Shown: positions 36,153-45,392 of the stretch, in pieces | Position numbering within the stretch: position 1 is the first letter of the stretch | Layout: the number at the start of each line of letters is the position of its first letter | Source: Methylomonas sp. | GTDB taxonomy: Bacteria > Pseudomonadota > Gammaproteobacteria > Methylococcales > Methylomonadaceae | NCBI GenBank assembly: GCA_002928965.1 | Contig: PERU01000002.1 | Location: forward strand, 1 to 64,000 | DNA: 64,000 bases | Direction of reading: 5' to 3' | Position numbers and translations under genes: made by a program | The notes under the pieces: generated by a model | The model's database searches: none | Seen by the model: only the letters and a program-made list of their open reading frames with translations | What the model was told of the DNA's origin: nothing

Positions 36153-37587
36153 GTATTTGCTGTACGCTGGCATGGGAGTATTTGCCATCTTCGCCGCCAT
36201 CGCCCTGCCTGCGGGCATCATCGGTATTACCCATCTACTGCGTAACCATCGAATCGGCTACTTACATTTGGGTATTTACGGAATTTTGCTGATTTCGGGG
36301 ATCAAAACCTTGTTTTCAAATCGAGTGTTAGCCAACAACTCGGTAACCCCGGATGCCACGCCATTAGGTGGTCTGCATCCCATCCCAGCCTGGGGGCAGC
36401 GGGCAGTGAGTGTATTTTTGATAATGATGGCCTTGGAGCGGATTATTCATTATCTACAACAGCATAAGACGATTCTGGGGCCAGCACCGTTATTAACTCT
36501 GGCTTATATAGGCTTTTGGTTCGGTACAGTCGCTTCACCGATGTTTTTTGGGGAGATACCTACGTTTGCCCACGAACGATTTTATACATTACTGATTGGT
36601 TGGGGGGCTTTGTGTCTTAATAAGCATGAAAGTGATTTAACCATTATCGCTGCCCGTAATGGTCTGTTTTTGACCATGATAGGTGGTTATATGGTGGCGC
36701 CAATCAATCCTTCATTTGTATTCGATCTGACCTACAGCCAGGGTTTGATTCCCGGCTTACCCCGCTTTGCCGGTCTGGCACCGCACCCGGTGTTTTTAGG
36801 CATGTTGACCCAAATGGCTCTGTTCAGTTTGTGGGTACAACCATTTGCCCGGTCTTGGCTAAATCGCTGTGCTTGGGGCATAGGTTTGTTAACCTTGTTT
36901 TTGGCGCAATCCAAAACCGCGTGGGTATCCTTTGTGCCCTGCGCGTTAACCATGTTTATCTGCATCAATGGTCAGCAAATACTAACCCGCATGGCTGATA
37001 CACGTCATCCTGAGTTTGGCATCGCCATACTGATAAGCCTCTGCGCAGCGATGATGTTGGTTGGCTGTTTATTGTTGTTTGGAGATTTGGATGCCAAGCT
37101 GGACCATTTTTTTAATAGTGACGAAGGCGCACAACTCACCTCATTAACCGGACGCGACAAGATTTGGGCTGTAGCCTTTGCGGAATGGCATCGCAACCCG
37201 ATTTTTGGTTATGGGTTGAAACTGTTCGACGAAGATTTCAGGGCCATGATAGGCATGTCGGCAGCTACCCATGGTCACAATCAATTCATCGATGTTTTGG
37301 CCAGATCAGGCTTGATAGGCGCTATCTCGCTAATACTCTATACCTTTGCGCTACTGGTTTATGCCTTGCGTTATGCCATCAGTAGTCAGGGGTTAAGCAT
37401 TACCTTGTTTCTGGCCTTAGCCTTAAGATCGGTCAGTGAGGTGCCTATGACTTTGCACGGCTATGGCGTCGAATTTGTCGGTCACATGATGTTGTTAATT
37501 GTGATTGCCGGGCAAACCCAGCAGCAAAAAAAATCCGTCAGGTCAATCAAGTCTTTGAATTTTCACCCAGCAAATTGTGCGGCCTAA
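36145..37587 (+). CDS. O-antigen ligase/polymerase-family (Wzy-like) membrane protein
   Basis: This 480-aa protein has about 12 membrane helices. A large periplasmic loop contains SLTGRDKIWAVAFAEWHRNPIFGYGLKLF and HGHNQFIDVLARSGLIG, the signature of the Wzy_C domain. It polymerises repeat units. I chose the ATG at 36145, which overlaps the flippase end. Confidence 0.87.
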   Translation: MTEYLLYAGMGVFAIFAAIALPAGIIGITHLLRNHRIGYLHLGIYGILLISGIKTLFSNRVLANNSVTPDATPLGGLHPIPAWGQRAVSVFLIMMALERIIHYLQQHKTILGPAPLLTLAYIGFWFGTVASPMFFGEIPTFAHERFYTLLIGWGALCLNKHESDLTIIAARNGLFLTMIGGYMVAPINPSFVFDLTYSQGLIPGLPRFAGLAPHPVFLGMLTQMALFSLWVQPFARSWLNRCAWGIGLLTLFLAQSKTAWVSFVPCALTMFICINGQQILTRMADTRHPEFGIAILISLCAAMMLVGCLLLFGDLDAKLDHFFNSDEGAQLTSLTGRDKIWAVAFAEWHRNPIFGYGLKLFDEDFRAMIGMSAATHGHNQFIDVLARSGLIGAISLILYTFALLVYALRYAISSQGLSITLFLALALRSVSEVPMTLHGYGVEFVGHMMLLIVIAGQTQQQKKSVRSIKSLNFHPANCAA

Positions 37588-37588
37588 G

Positions 37589-38536
37589 ATGAAATTTTCT
37601 CTGATTATCCCGCTGTATAACAAAGCGCCTTACATAGCGCAGACTTTGCAGTCCGTGTTGGCACAAAGTTGGCAGGATTTCGAAATCATAGTTGTTGATG
37701 ATGGCTCAACCGATGCCAGTGTCGAAATTGTCAAACGTTTTAAACATCCACAAATACGCCTAGTTCAGCAACTCAATGCTGGGGTTTCGGTGGCTAGAAA
37801 TCACGGTATCAGTTTAGCTTCTGGGGAATGGATAGGTTTTTTGGATGGGGATGACAGCTTGCATCCAGCCTATTTTGCCAGCATCGTTGAGATGATGAAT
37901 GCCTATCCGACCATCGATGTACTGGCGTCACGCTTTAGAGTGATCGCCGATTCACCCGCTTGGCCACCCGAAGTCTGGCAGTTACAAGCGCCAACTTATC
38001 AATTGATCGATGATTTACCTACGCGATGGATGCAGGGCATCCCGTTCTTTACCGGGTCGATTGTGATTCGAGCCACTTTACTCAAGTCATTCATGCCCTG
38101 TTTTCCCGAAGGTGAATCGTTTGGCGAAGATATGGATCTTTGGTTTCGCTTGGCTGAAGTCTCGACTATTGTCCTGTCAGATCAACCATTGGCCGTCTAT
38201 CGCAATCAAGTGGCAGGTGGCTTGATCAGTCAACAACAGCATTCATTGATTGCACCTTATCTACTGAGGATGCAATTGCGCGCCCTGCAGTTTCCGCCAC
38301 ATCATCCTCAACGCATCTCGATGCTGCGCTATGTCTGTCAACAATACATCACTCAAGCACGGTTGGAGGTGGCTAAGGGCCGGCGAGGCCAAGCTTTTAC
38401 ATTGTTGAGTAAAGTCTGGCAGCAAGGTTTGACGGTGAAACGTTGGTGGTCCACCTTAATCATGCTGCTAACCCTACCTGGCGCGGCCATCCAGCGTTGG
38501 CAAACTTGGCGCAAGCTGCGCACGCTCACGCAATGA
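37589..38536 (+). CDS. family 2 glycosyltransferase
   Basis: This 315-aa GT-A fold protein has SLIIPLYNKAPYI, VVDDGSTDAS, the metal-binding FLDGDDSLHP and GEDMDLWFRL. It is cytoplasmic and adds a sugar to the growing lipid-linked unit. The donor is unknown. The ATG at 37589 lies 1 bp after the polymerase stop. Confidence 0.88.
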   Translation: MKFSLIIPLYNKAPYIAQTLQSVLAQSWQDFEIIVVDDGSTDASVEIVKRFKHPQIRLVQQLNAGVSVARNHGISLASGEWIGFLDGDDSLHPAYFASIVEMMNAYPTIDVLASRFRVIADSPAWPPEVWQLQAPTYQLIDDLPTRWMQGIPFFTGSIVIRATLLKSFMPCFPEGESFGEDMDLWFRLAEVSTIVLSDQPLAVYRNQVAGGLISQQQHSLIAPYLLRMQLRALQFPPHHPQRISMLRYVCQQYITQARLEVAKGRRGQAFTLLSKVWQQGLTVKRWWSTLIMLLTLPGAAIQRWQTWRKLRTLTQ

Positions 38537-38566
38537 ACACGCTACTATTTGTGGAGGCAAAAATTA

Positions 38567-39085
38567 ATGACGTTTTTTGACGATTTGCGAGTCGCGCGAG
38601 AAGGCCTTTTGTCATTAGGATTTTGGGCCTTACAAGTCTATCGATTGGGTCATTTGCGGTATCGCTTTAATTCAAAACTGATTCGATACCCTTTGGCGAT
38701 CATGCACGTGGTTTTAGATAAATTAGCAGAAATCATTTGCGGAGTAACCATCGGCGTATCAGCCCAGATCGGGCAACGGCTGATTATCGAACATTCGGGG
38801 GCAATCGTGATTCATGGTGCGGTGCAAATGGGTGACGACTGCATTATCCGTCAAGGTGTCACGATTGGTAATCGGCGACTGGATGATCCTCTAGGTGCGC
38901 CGAAAATCGGCAATCGCGTCAATATTGGTGCGGGTGCCAAAATCCTCGGTAGAGTGCGAATTGGCAATGATGTTGAGATTGGTGCAAATGCGGTGGTACT
39001 CAATGATGTGCCCGATAACGCTATCGCCGTGGGCGTGCCTGCTCGGATAATTTTGAGGGATGCCAAACAGGAGTTATCGTCATGA
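38567..39085 (+). CDS. serine acetyltransferase-like hexapeptide acetyltransferase
   Basis: This 172-aa left-handed beta-helix protein has repeated hexapeptides including IGQRLIIEHSGAIVIHG, GDDCIIRQGVTIGN and GNDVEIGANAVVLNDVPDNAIAVGVPAR. It belongs to the CysE-like group. In this context it more likely acetylates a sugar residue than serine. GTGGAGG precedes the ATG at 38567, and its end overlaps the next gene. Confidence 0.85.
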   Translation: MTFFDDLRVAREGLLSLGFWALQVYRLGHLRYRFNSKLIRYPLAIMHVVLDKLAEIICGVTIGVSAQIGQRLIIEHSGAIVIHGAVQMGDDCIIRQGVTIGNRRLDDPLGAPKIGNRVNIGAGAKILGRVRIGNDVEIGANAVVLNDVPDNAIAVGVPARIILRDAKQELSS

Positions 39086-40086
39086 GCGAAAATCCATGCC
39101 GAGTGAGTATCATCATCAAAGCATTGAATGAAGAACAACGTATTGCGGCAGCCATAGAAACTTCTTTGGTTGCACTTCAAGCAGTGGGTGGTGAAATCAT
39201 TCTTGCTGATTCCCATTCAACTGACCAAACCATCAGCATCGCCCAAAAATATCCCATCCGCATCGTGCAATTAGCCAATCCCGATGAACGTTGCTGCGGT
39301 ATAGGCCCGCAATTGGGTTATCAGTTTGCGCAAGGGGAGTTTATTTACATTCTGGATGGCGATATGGAAATGCATCCAGAGTTTTTGCCAGCGGCAATTG
39401 ACGTCATGAAGCAACAACCAGAACTAGCGGGAGTGGGTGGCCAAGTGATCGAGATGAACACCGAAAGCCTGGAATACATTTCTCGCATGGAGCGGGCTTC
39501 AGCGCATATGCTGGTAGGTGAGGTTGATAGGCTGGATATGGGCGGTTTGTATCGACGTGCAGCGATTGAGCAGGTTGGCTATTTCTCCAATCGAAATTTG
39601 CATAGCTATGAAGAGTTTGATTTGGCTGTCCGATTGCGAGCGAAAGGCTGGCAATTGCGACGCCTGGGAATGCCTTCTGTGTGCCATTACGGCCATGATG
39701 CCCCGCCTTATCAGTTATTAATCAAACGCTGGCAAAGTGCTTACATCTGTGGATTGGGAGAATTGGTCAAAGCCGCGTTGGGTAAACCGCATTTGGGTTT
39801 GATTTTAACAGGTGTTAAAGAACTAAAACTCTATATTGCGGTATTGGGTTGGTGGTTGAGTCTATTCGTGATTTGGCTTATGCCGATCGAATATGCCTAT
39901 AAATTATTTGTCATATTAAGTGTATTAGTTTTCCCTGTAGCCGTGATGGGAATAAAGAAAAAATCTTTTGATAAAGCTGTTTACTCGGTTGTGTCATGGT
40001 CATTTAATGCGATAGGTTTATTACGAGGTCTAATAACAAAACAACAGTCACCATTATCTTCAATTTCTGCAAATATTATAAATTAG
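39082..40086 (+). CDS. family 2 glycosyltransferase with C-terminal membrane segments
   Basis: This 334-aa protein has an N-terminal GT2 domain (IIIKALNEEQRIAAAI, ADSHSTDQT, ILDGDMEMHPEF, YEEFDLAVRLR) and two or three C-terminal membrane helices near residues 245-310. The start overlaps the acetyltransferase stop (ATGA). It acts at the inner membrane on lipid-linked sugars. Confidence 0.87.
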   Translation: MSENPCRVSIIIKALNEEQRIAAAIETSLVALQAVGGEIILADSHSTDQTISIAQKYPIRIVQLANPDERCCGIGPQLGYQFAQGEFIYILDGDMEMHPEFLPAAIDVMKQQPELAGVGGQVIEMNTESLEYISRMERASAHMLVGEVDRLDMGGLYRRAAIEQVGYFSNRNLHSYEEFDLAVRLRAKGWQLRRLGMPSVCHYGHDAPPYQLLIKRWQSAYICGLGELVKAALGKPHLGLILTGVKELKLYIAVLGWWLSLFVIWLMPIEYAYKLFVILSVLVFPVAVMGIKKKSFDKAVYSVVSWSFNAIGLLRGLITKQQSPLSSISANIIN

Positions 40087-40094
40087 GTTATCCC

Positions 40095-41096
40095 ATGCAC
40101 TTAAAACGCAATAATTTATTAGATGGTTGGCGTGGTTTGGCGATTATTGCGGTCCTCATTGGTCATTTCTTGCCGTTACCTGTCATCAATGCAGGGCGAT
40201 TTGGGGTTGAGTTGTTTTTTGTATTGTCAGGTCGATTAATGGGGGAATTATTGTTTGTTAAAAGAGAAGGGGTTAGAGAGTTTTATTGGCGAAGAGTCAC
40301 CAGGATTTTGCCGATATTGTTTAGCTATATTATTTTTATTATCATACTACATTTTATTTATCCATTAGTCGTCGATGCAACAAAGAACTCGGTGATTGCA
40401 GCCATTAGTTTGTTTTATAATTATTTACATGGTGTAGGTTATTCAGCAACGGTATTTGATCATTTATGGTCATTATGTATTGAGGAGCATACCTATCTGT
40501 TACTCGGTTTGATAGCGATTAGTTCTCGTTATATTGATTTGTCGCCTTGGAAGATATGTTTGGCATTAGCTACGTTTTGTATTGCGCATGGCATGTATTT
40601 AACTCTTGTTGAAGGTTTAGGATATTACGATGTCTACTGGCGTACCGATACTCGAGCAGCAGGTATCTTGTTGGCTTGTGGTCTACACACATTATATAAG
40701 GAACAGCCAAAAATATTTCATCACATAACACCTTCTACGACAGTATTACTGGTGATATTAGGTGGGGCATTGTCATTATATCCTGTTTCAGACACAATTA
40801 AATATTCCGCAGGTACTTTCAGTTTAGCTTTGGCAATAACTACCTTGGACAGAATTTCTGTATATCCTAAATATTTATTAAATAATCGCATAATTGGATT
40901 GTTTGGTCGGGCTTCTTTTTCTTTATACATCTTTCAACAACTATTTTATTATAATAACGGTAAATACAATATCGTCGCATTATGCATGGCAGTATTTACA
41001 GGCTTTATGTTTTATTTTTTTATTGAAACACCTGCGCGCAGATTTTTAAACAAGGCTTATACTCCTGACTTTGTTAATAATAGGAAAGTAGCATGA
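40095..41096 (+). CDS. acyltransferase family 3 membrane protein
   Basis: This 333-aa protein has about ten membrane helices and the AT3 start LLDGWRGLAIIAVLIGHFLPL, with FFVLSGRLMG, FYWRRVTRILP and HLWSLCIEEHTYLLLG. It O-acylates polysaccharide residues. It is clearly more AT-rich than the genes to its left. Its stop overlaps the next start (ATGA). Confidence 0.85.
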   Translation: MHLKRNNLLDGWRGLAIIAVLIGHFLPLPVINAGRFGVELFFVLSGRLMGELLFVKREGVREFYWRRVTRILPILFSYIIFIIILHFIYPLVVDATKNSVIAAISLFYNYLHGVGYSATVFDHLWSLCIEEHTYLLLGLIAISSRYIDLSPWKICLALATFCIAHGMYLTLVEGLGYYDVYWRTDTRAAGILLACGLHTLYKEQPKIFHHITPSTTVLLVILGGALSLYPVSDTIKYSAGTFSLALAITTLDRISVYPKYLLNNRIIGLFGRASFSLYIFQQLFYYNNGKYNIVALCMAVFTGFMFYFFIETPARRFLNKAYTPDFVNNRKVA

Positions 41097-42265
41097 ATAT
41101 CAGCAAACGCCGGGTTGTTTATATTAAAGGTGGTCGTGCTATAGAAGAAGCTGAAAGATTATTTCCTTTACAAGGGAAGGTACCTAATGGTGGACCTGAT
41201 CAGTTTTTATTGGCGGTGATAGATTATCTTAATGATGCGGAATTTCGATTAGTCAGTTATGGACCGAAAACCGAATTAAAAAACTTTGGAGACAAACAAG
41301 CCATAGAATATGGCTTAAGACCCAACAATAAACAATTAATCCAGCGCAGAATGGCCTTTTTAGTGGGTTGTATGCAGTTTTTTAAACAGACGGTGAAATT
41401 TAAACCCAGCCATATTCTTTGTGGTCTGGATGGCCCGTTTGCTCTAATTGCTTGGTTGGCAGCCAAGGTTTGCGGGTCAAAATTTATATTCTCCGTGCAT
41501 AATGCCTTAAACTTATCCAGTACAGCTTTATATTATAAATTTTCTAATGCCATTTTATGTAAAATGGCCGATGCAGTGATAGTCCACGGTCCATTTCTAA
41601 AAGATCAAGCTTTGCAATTAGGCACTAAAGCCGAGCATTTGGTTGAATTTAATAGTTCTATAGATGAAACTAATAAAATATTGATTGAAAAATTAAAAAC
41701 CAATCTGCAAGAGACTTCAAAACCTTCTGTTTTATTTGTCGGTCGTATCGAAGAAGATAAAGGTGCTATTGATTTGTTTATGGCTTTTTTTCAATTGGGT
41801 TTTAACCATGAAGTTAAGCTTAATTTTATTGGGGAAGGTAGTGCCTTACCATTATTACAACAGCTGATAATTAAGCATAATCTGCAGGATCAAGTTTATT
41901 TACATGGAAATTTACCACATGCCGAGGTTTTTAATTTTTTATATCAGGCTACTGTTTTGGTTACTCCCTCTCAATCCCGATTTCCAGAAGGTAGGTGTAA
42001 ATCGGCGATGGAAGCTTTTTATGTTGGAACGCCTGTGATTGCACCAAGTTATGGCCCATTTCCATATTTAGTTGAACATGAATTGAATGGTTTGTTGTAT
42101 GAAGCTGATAATGTAGATTCATTGTCACGAGCTATACAGAAAGTATTGACAGATTCAAATTTACTTATGTGCTTGCAATCAGGCGCACTAAATAGCGGAA
42201 AAAAATTAATTCAACCTGACATCGGTTTCTCTGATGGGATTAAGGCTATTTTTGAGATGATTTAA
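41093..42265 (+). CDS. family 4 glycosyltransferase
   Basis: This 390-aa GT-B protein has the C-terminal GT4 pattern: VLFVGRIEEDKGAIDLFMAF, INFIGEGSALP-type turns, LHGNLPHAEVFNFLYQATVLVTPS and the E-x7-E-like region EGRCKSAMEAFYVGTPVIAPSYG. It is AT-rich, like its neighbours. A 75-bp gap follows. Confidence 0.85.
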   Translation: MNISKRRVVYIKGGRAIEEAERLFPLQGKVPNGGPDQFLLAVIDYLNDAEFRLVSYGPKTELKNFGDKQAIEYGLRPNNKQLIQRRMAFLVGCMQFFKQTVKFKPSHILCGLDGPFALIAWLAAKVCGSKFIFSVHNALNLSSTALYYKFSNAILCKMADAVIVHGPFLKDQALQLGTKAEHLVEFNSSIDETNKILIEKLKTNLQETSKPSVLFVGRIEEDKGAIDLFMAFFQLGFNHEVKLNFIGEGSALPLLQQLIIKHNLQDQVYLHGNLPHAEVFNFLYQATVLVTPSQSRFPEGRCKSAMEAFYVGTPVIAPSYGPFPYLVEHELNGLLYEADNVDSLSRAIQKVLTDSNLLMCLQSGALNSGKKLIQPDIGFSDGIKAIFEMI

Positions 42266-42340
42266 TAAAATCATAATATATAGTTATTTATATTTGTATT
42301 GTTTTCCTGAAAATTTTTTATAAATCTGCCGAGTTAGTCC

Positions 42341-43465
42341 ATGAGCCAAAATTCATTTATATATGTTGCCTGTCCCTTGTCGCCTATGGGTGGTGGTATG
42401 TTCAAAGTAACAGAATATTTGGTTCAAAGTCAGGCTGATGATTTTTTAGATGGATTTGCTCAATTACGAGCACTAGATACCCGTGGACCTGGAAATGCAA
42501 TTATATCTTTGTTCTTTGTATCAGTTGCATTAATAAAAATTATTGCTGGAAAAATTTCTGGGAAATTAGTTGGCGTGCATGTCAACATGGCTGAGAGGTT
42601 GAGTTTATTTCGCAAAGGTATTATCGTATTTCTATGTAGAATTTTACATATTCCAGTAGTTCTGCATCTACACGCAGCGCAACTTCCTAATTGCTATTAT
42701 AGTTTACCAAAGTTATTTAAATTATTGACCCGTCATATTTTTAGTTCCTCAGCAACTTGTTTGGTATTGGGCCAAACTTCGATGAAATTTCTAATTGATG
42801 AATTAAAGATTGACCCAAAAAAGGTTGTTATTTTAAATAATGGTGTTCCTGACTTAAGTGTATTTAATTCAAGCCGTGAAGATAATAAAGTTTTCAGATT
42901 GTTATTTTTAGGCAATTTGTCTGAACGCAAAGGTGTATCTGATTTACTTAGAGCTTTACCGCAAGTCAAATATGAATGTGGGCAAATGTTAGTGACTATT
43001 GCCGGTGGCGGGGATGTTATTCATTATCAAGAACTTGCTCAACAGTTGGGTGTGGATGATATTGTTAAATTTACGGGATGGGTTGATCAAAAAAAAGCTG
43101 CAGAATTGCTGGCAGATGCAGACACATTGATTTTGCCGTCTTACGATGAAGGTTTACCGTTAGTTATTTTAGAAGCTTTGTCTGCAAGTGTTCCCGTTAT
43201 TTGTACGCCAGTTGGAGAAATTCCCACAGTATTGACAGATAAATTTAATGCTTGTTTTGTTACTCCCGGTGATAGTACCAGTATTGCGATAGGGATAATT
43301 AATCTTATTAGGAATCCAGATTTGCGATTAAAGTTAAGAAATAATGGTCGTGATATCTATTTACGTGAATTCGCTATGGCTCGATTTTTTGAAAATATTG
43401 CTGTCATTCATAAAAAACAATTTGGGATTTGTGCTAAGGCTTCTAGTTCTTTAATAAGCCAATGA
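42341..43465 (+). CDS. family 4 glycosyltransferase
   Basis: This 374-aa GT-B protein has CPLSPMGGGMFKVTEYL at the N-terminus and the conserved LLFLGNLSERKGVSDLLRAL, FTGWVDQKKAAELLADADTLILPSYDEGLPLVILEALS and PVGEIP in the C-terminal lobe. The donor and acceptor are unknown. AT-rich; a 168-bp AT-rich gap follows. Confidence 0.87.
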   Translation: MSQNSFIYVACPLSPMGGGMFKVTEYLVQSQADDFLDGFAQLRALDTRGPGNAIISLFFVSVALIKIIAGKISGKLVGVHVNMAERLSLFRKGIIVFLCRILHIPVVLHLHAAQLPNCYYSLPKLFKLLTRHIFSSSATCLVLGQTSMKFLIDELKIDPKKVVILNNGVPDLSVFNSSREDNKVFRLLFLGNLSERKGVSDLLRALPQVKYECGQMLVTIAGGGDVIHYQELAQQLGVDDIVKFTGWVDQKKAAELLADADTLILPSYDEGLPLVILEALSASVPVICTPVGEIPTVLTDKFNACFVTPGDSTSIAIGIINLIRNPDLRLKLRNNGRDIYLREFAMARFFENIAVIHKKQFGICAKASSSLISQ

Positions 43466-43633
43466 AATTTCATGGTTAATTTTAGTGTTAGTATTAAATT
43501 GATTTTTTCTTAGCCAAAATAACAATAATAGTGCTAAAAGAGCTTGATTAAGTTTTTTAAAAATTTTTAATGATCTATTTTGAATTCTTCAAAAATTTGA
43601 ATCATTAATTCTTAAAATTAATTATTATTATCT

Positions 43634-44650
43634 ATGATTAAAACACTTCAAGCAGGTAGAGCTCTTGCTGCAATTAGCGTAGCCGCTTTTCATTTATCTA
43701 TTATGATGGGAAATGAACGATATGGTGGTGAAGCAGTATTTCGTGAATACACTAAACTTGGTAATAAAGGTGTTGACTTCTTTTTTGTGCTATCAGGTTT
43801 TATAATACTATTTTCGCACTTAAAAGATGTTGATCGGCCAGAATTTTTCTCTAAATATATCTATCGTCGTTTTATACGACTTTTCCCGATCTATTGGTTG
43901 TATACATTTGTCTTTGTTTTAGTTTTGAAATTGGTTGGAGGTACCGATGCCAAAATACCCGACACCTTTGCTGATTGGTTGACTGCGTTAACATTGATCC
44001 GATTCACAAATGGCGATTTCCCATTGAGTCAAGCGTGGACACTTTTTCATGAAATTGCATTCTATGCGGTTTTCTCAGTACTTATTATTAATAGACGTAT
44101 TGGTTTATTTATACTTGGTATTTTTATATTTGTTGCTATTATATTTTATCAATATCCAGACGATGATGCGCGAACTCCACTAAATGTATATACTGCGGCA
44201 TATAATTTGTATTTTGTATTTGGCATGGGCGCGTTTTGGCTCTATAGCAAAGGCGGCAAAGGTATATTTGAATTAACTCTGGGTCTTTTTGTATCTTTTG
44301 CGGCAATTTATACTATGCCGCTACCATTAAATATCTCACCTCTATTTTTAGTATTAGGACTTTCTCTACTACTTTCTGGGGTGACAAAATTAGAGTCAAT
44401 TGGTTGGGTATATGTGCCGACTTATATTGCTTTTATTGGTGATGCTTCATATTCGATCTATCTAACACATCTGAATTTTGAAGGGACATTGCTTAAAATA
44501 GCAACTAAAGCTGATTTTAAAAATGTATTAGGTTCTGGTGCAACATTCTTTGTGGTTTTAATTTCTACAATTATTTTAGGATGTTTTGCGTATTATTTTG
44601 TTGAAAAACCGTTATTGTTGTCTATTAAACAACGAATTCGTATTCACTAA
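43634..44650 (+). CDS. acyltransferase family 3 membrane protein
   Basis: This 338-aa AT3 protein starts IKTLQAGRALAAISVAAFHLSIMMG, with DFFFVLSGFIILFSH, YRRFIRLFPIYWLYT and SQAWTLFHEIAFYAVFS. It is a second O-acyltransferase in the same AT-rich block and is distinct from the one at 40095. It is the last gene of the exopolysaccharide locus. Confidence 0.87.
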   Translation: MIKTLQAGRALAAISVAAFHLSIMMGNERYGGEAVFREYTKLGNKGVDFFFVLSGFIILFSHLKDVDRPEFFSKYIYRRFIRLFPIYWLYTFVFVLVLKLVGGTDAKIPDTFADWLTALTLIRFTNGDFPLSQAWTLFHEIAFYAVFSVLIINRRIGLFILGIFIFVAIIFYQYPDDDARTPLNVYTAAYNLYFVFGMGAFWLYSKGGKGIFELTLGLFVSFAAIYTMPLPLNISPLFLVLGLSLLLSGVTKLESIGWVYVPTYIAFIGDASYSIYLTHLNFEGTLLKIATKADFKNVLGSGATFFVVLISTIILGCFAYYFVEKPLLLSIKQRIRIH

Positions 44651-45263
44651 CAGCCACTTATTAACTACTTGGTCCACGGCGACTTGTCGGGTTTGTTTTT
44701 GGTCAAGCAAATATGTTAATCATCTTAATTGATGGGGGCAAAACCAATTTGGTTACTTACCTCGCAAAATATTGACAGTGATCCTATCGATACCTGGGCT
44801 TTTGCTTACATTTGGTTGAACAAGCCCTAACTTACTGCGGCCAAATTACCATAGATTATATTGCATAATAAATCCAATCCCTTTTGTTTGGTATGTCATA
44901 ACGAATAACAGCCATCTCAGCACAATGGCAGTATACGGTCGCTTTGAATGTTTAGCGATGGAACAAACGCTGCTTGATTCAGGCTTTGGTTGGTATGCGG
45001 TGGCAAAATGTCAGGCTGAATACTACTTCCAGTGCTATGTTGAACAACGAAGGTGTGCTGTTTTTTTAAGACCAGATTTCGTATCAGGTCCGGGTAGTCA
45101 ATTGTGGGTAGGCCGAATCGGTCGCTGCTCGCAGGTGGCCAGTTTAGGGGGCTTGAACCAACAAGGCCGTATGGTAATCGACAGTCGTTCACCCTCTTGG
45201 CAATATTGCAACAATTCCAAAGTAACAATCGCGACAAAAAAAATGTCTTGATGTAGAAATTTA
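44651..45263. other. gene-free spacer between the exopolysaccharide and nif blocks
   Basis: No convincing gene is seen. A 108-codon frame at 44925 has an unusual Cys/Gln-rich composition and an equally long antisense frame, and neither matches a family I know. Relic sequence is likely. The nif regulatory sites begin at 45264. Confidence 0.5.
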
Positions 45264-45356
45264 TGTGGCATTAGCGACAAATTCAATCTAAGTCGGCAAT
45301 AAAAGCCATATAAAACAATAATATAAGATATTTTTCATATTTGGTACGTTCTATGC
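45264..45356 (+). promoter_or_regulatory. NifA upstream activator site and sigma-54 promoter of nifB
   Basis: TGT-N10-ACA at 45264-45279 is a perfect NifA activator site. TGGTAC (45342-45347) and ATGC (45353-45356) give the invariant GG-N10-GC of a -24/-12 sigma-54 promoter, with one change from the usual TGGCAC. The site is about 63 bp upstream of the promoter and the promoter is 37 bp before the nifB start. Confidence 0.8.
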
Positions 45357-45392
45357 TTTCACCCTTGGTAACACACTAATGAGGTGACTTTC

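Noticed and set aside
44925-45251. 108-codon frame before nifB
   Set aside because: An equally long antisense frame exists, composition is odd and no family is recognised.
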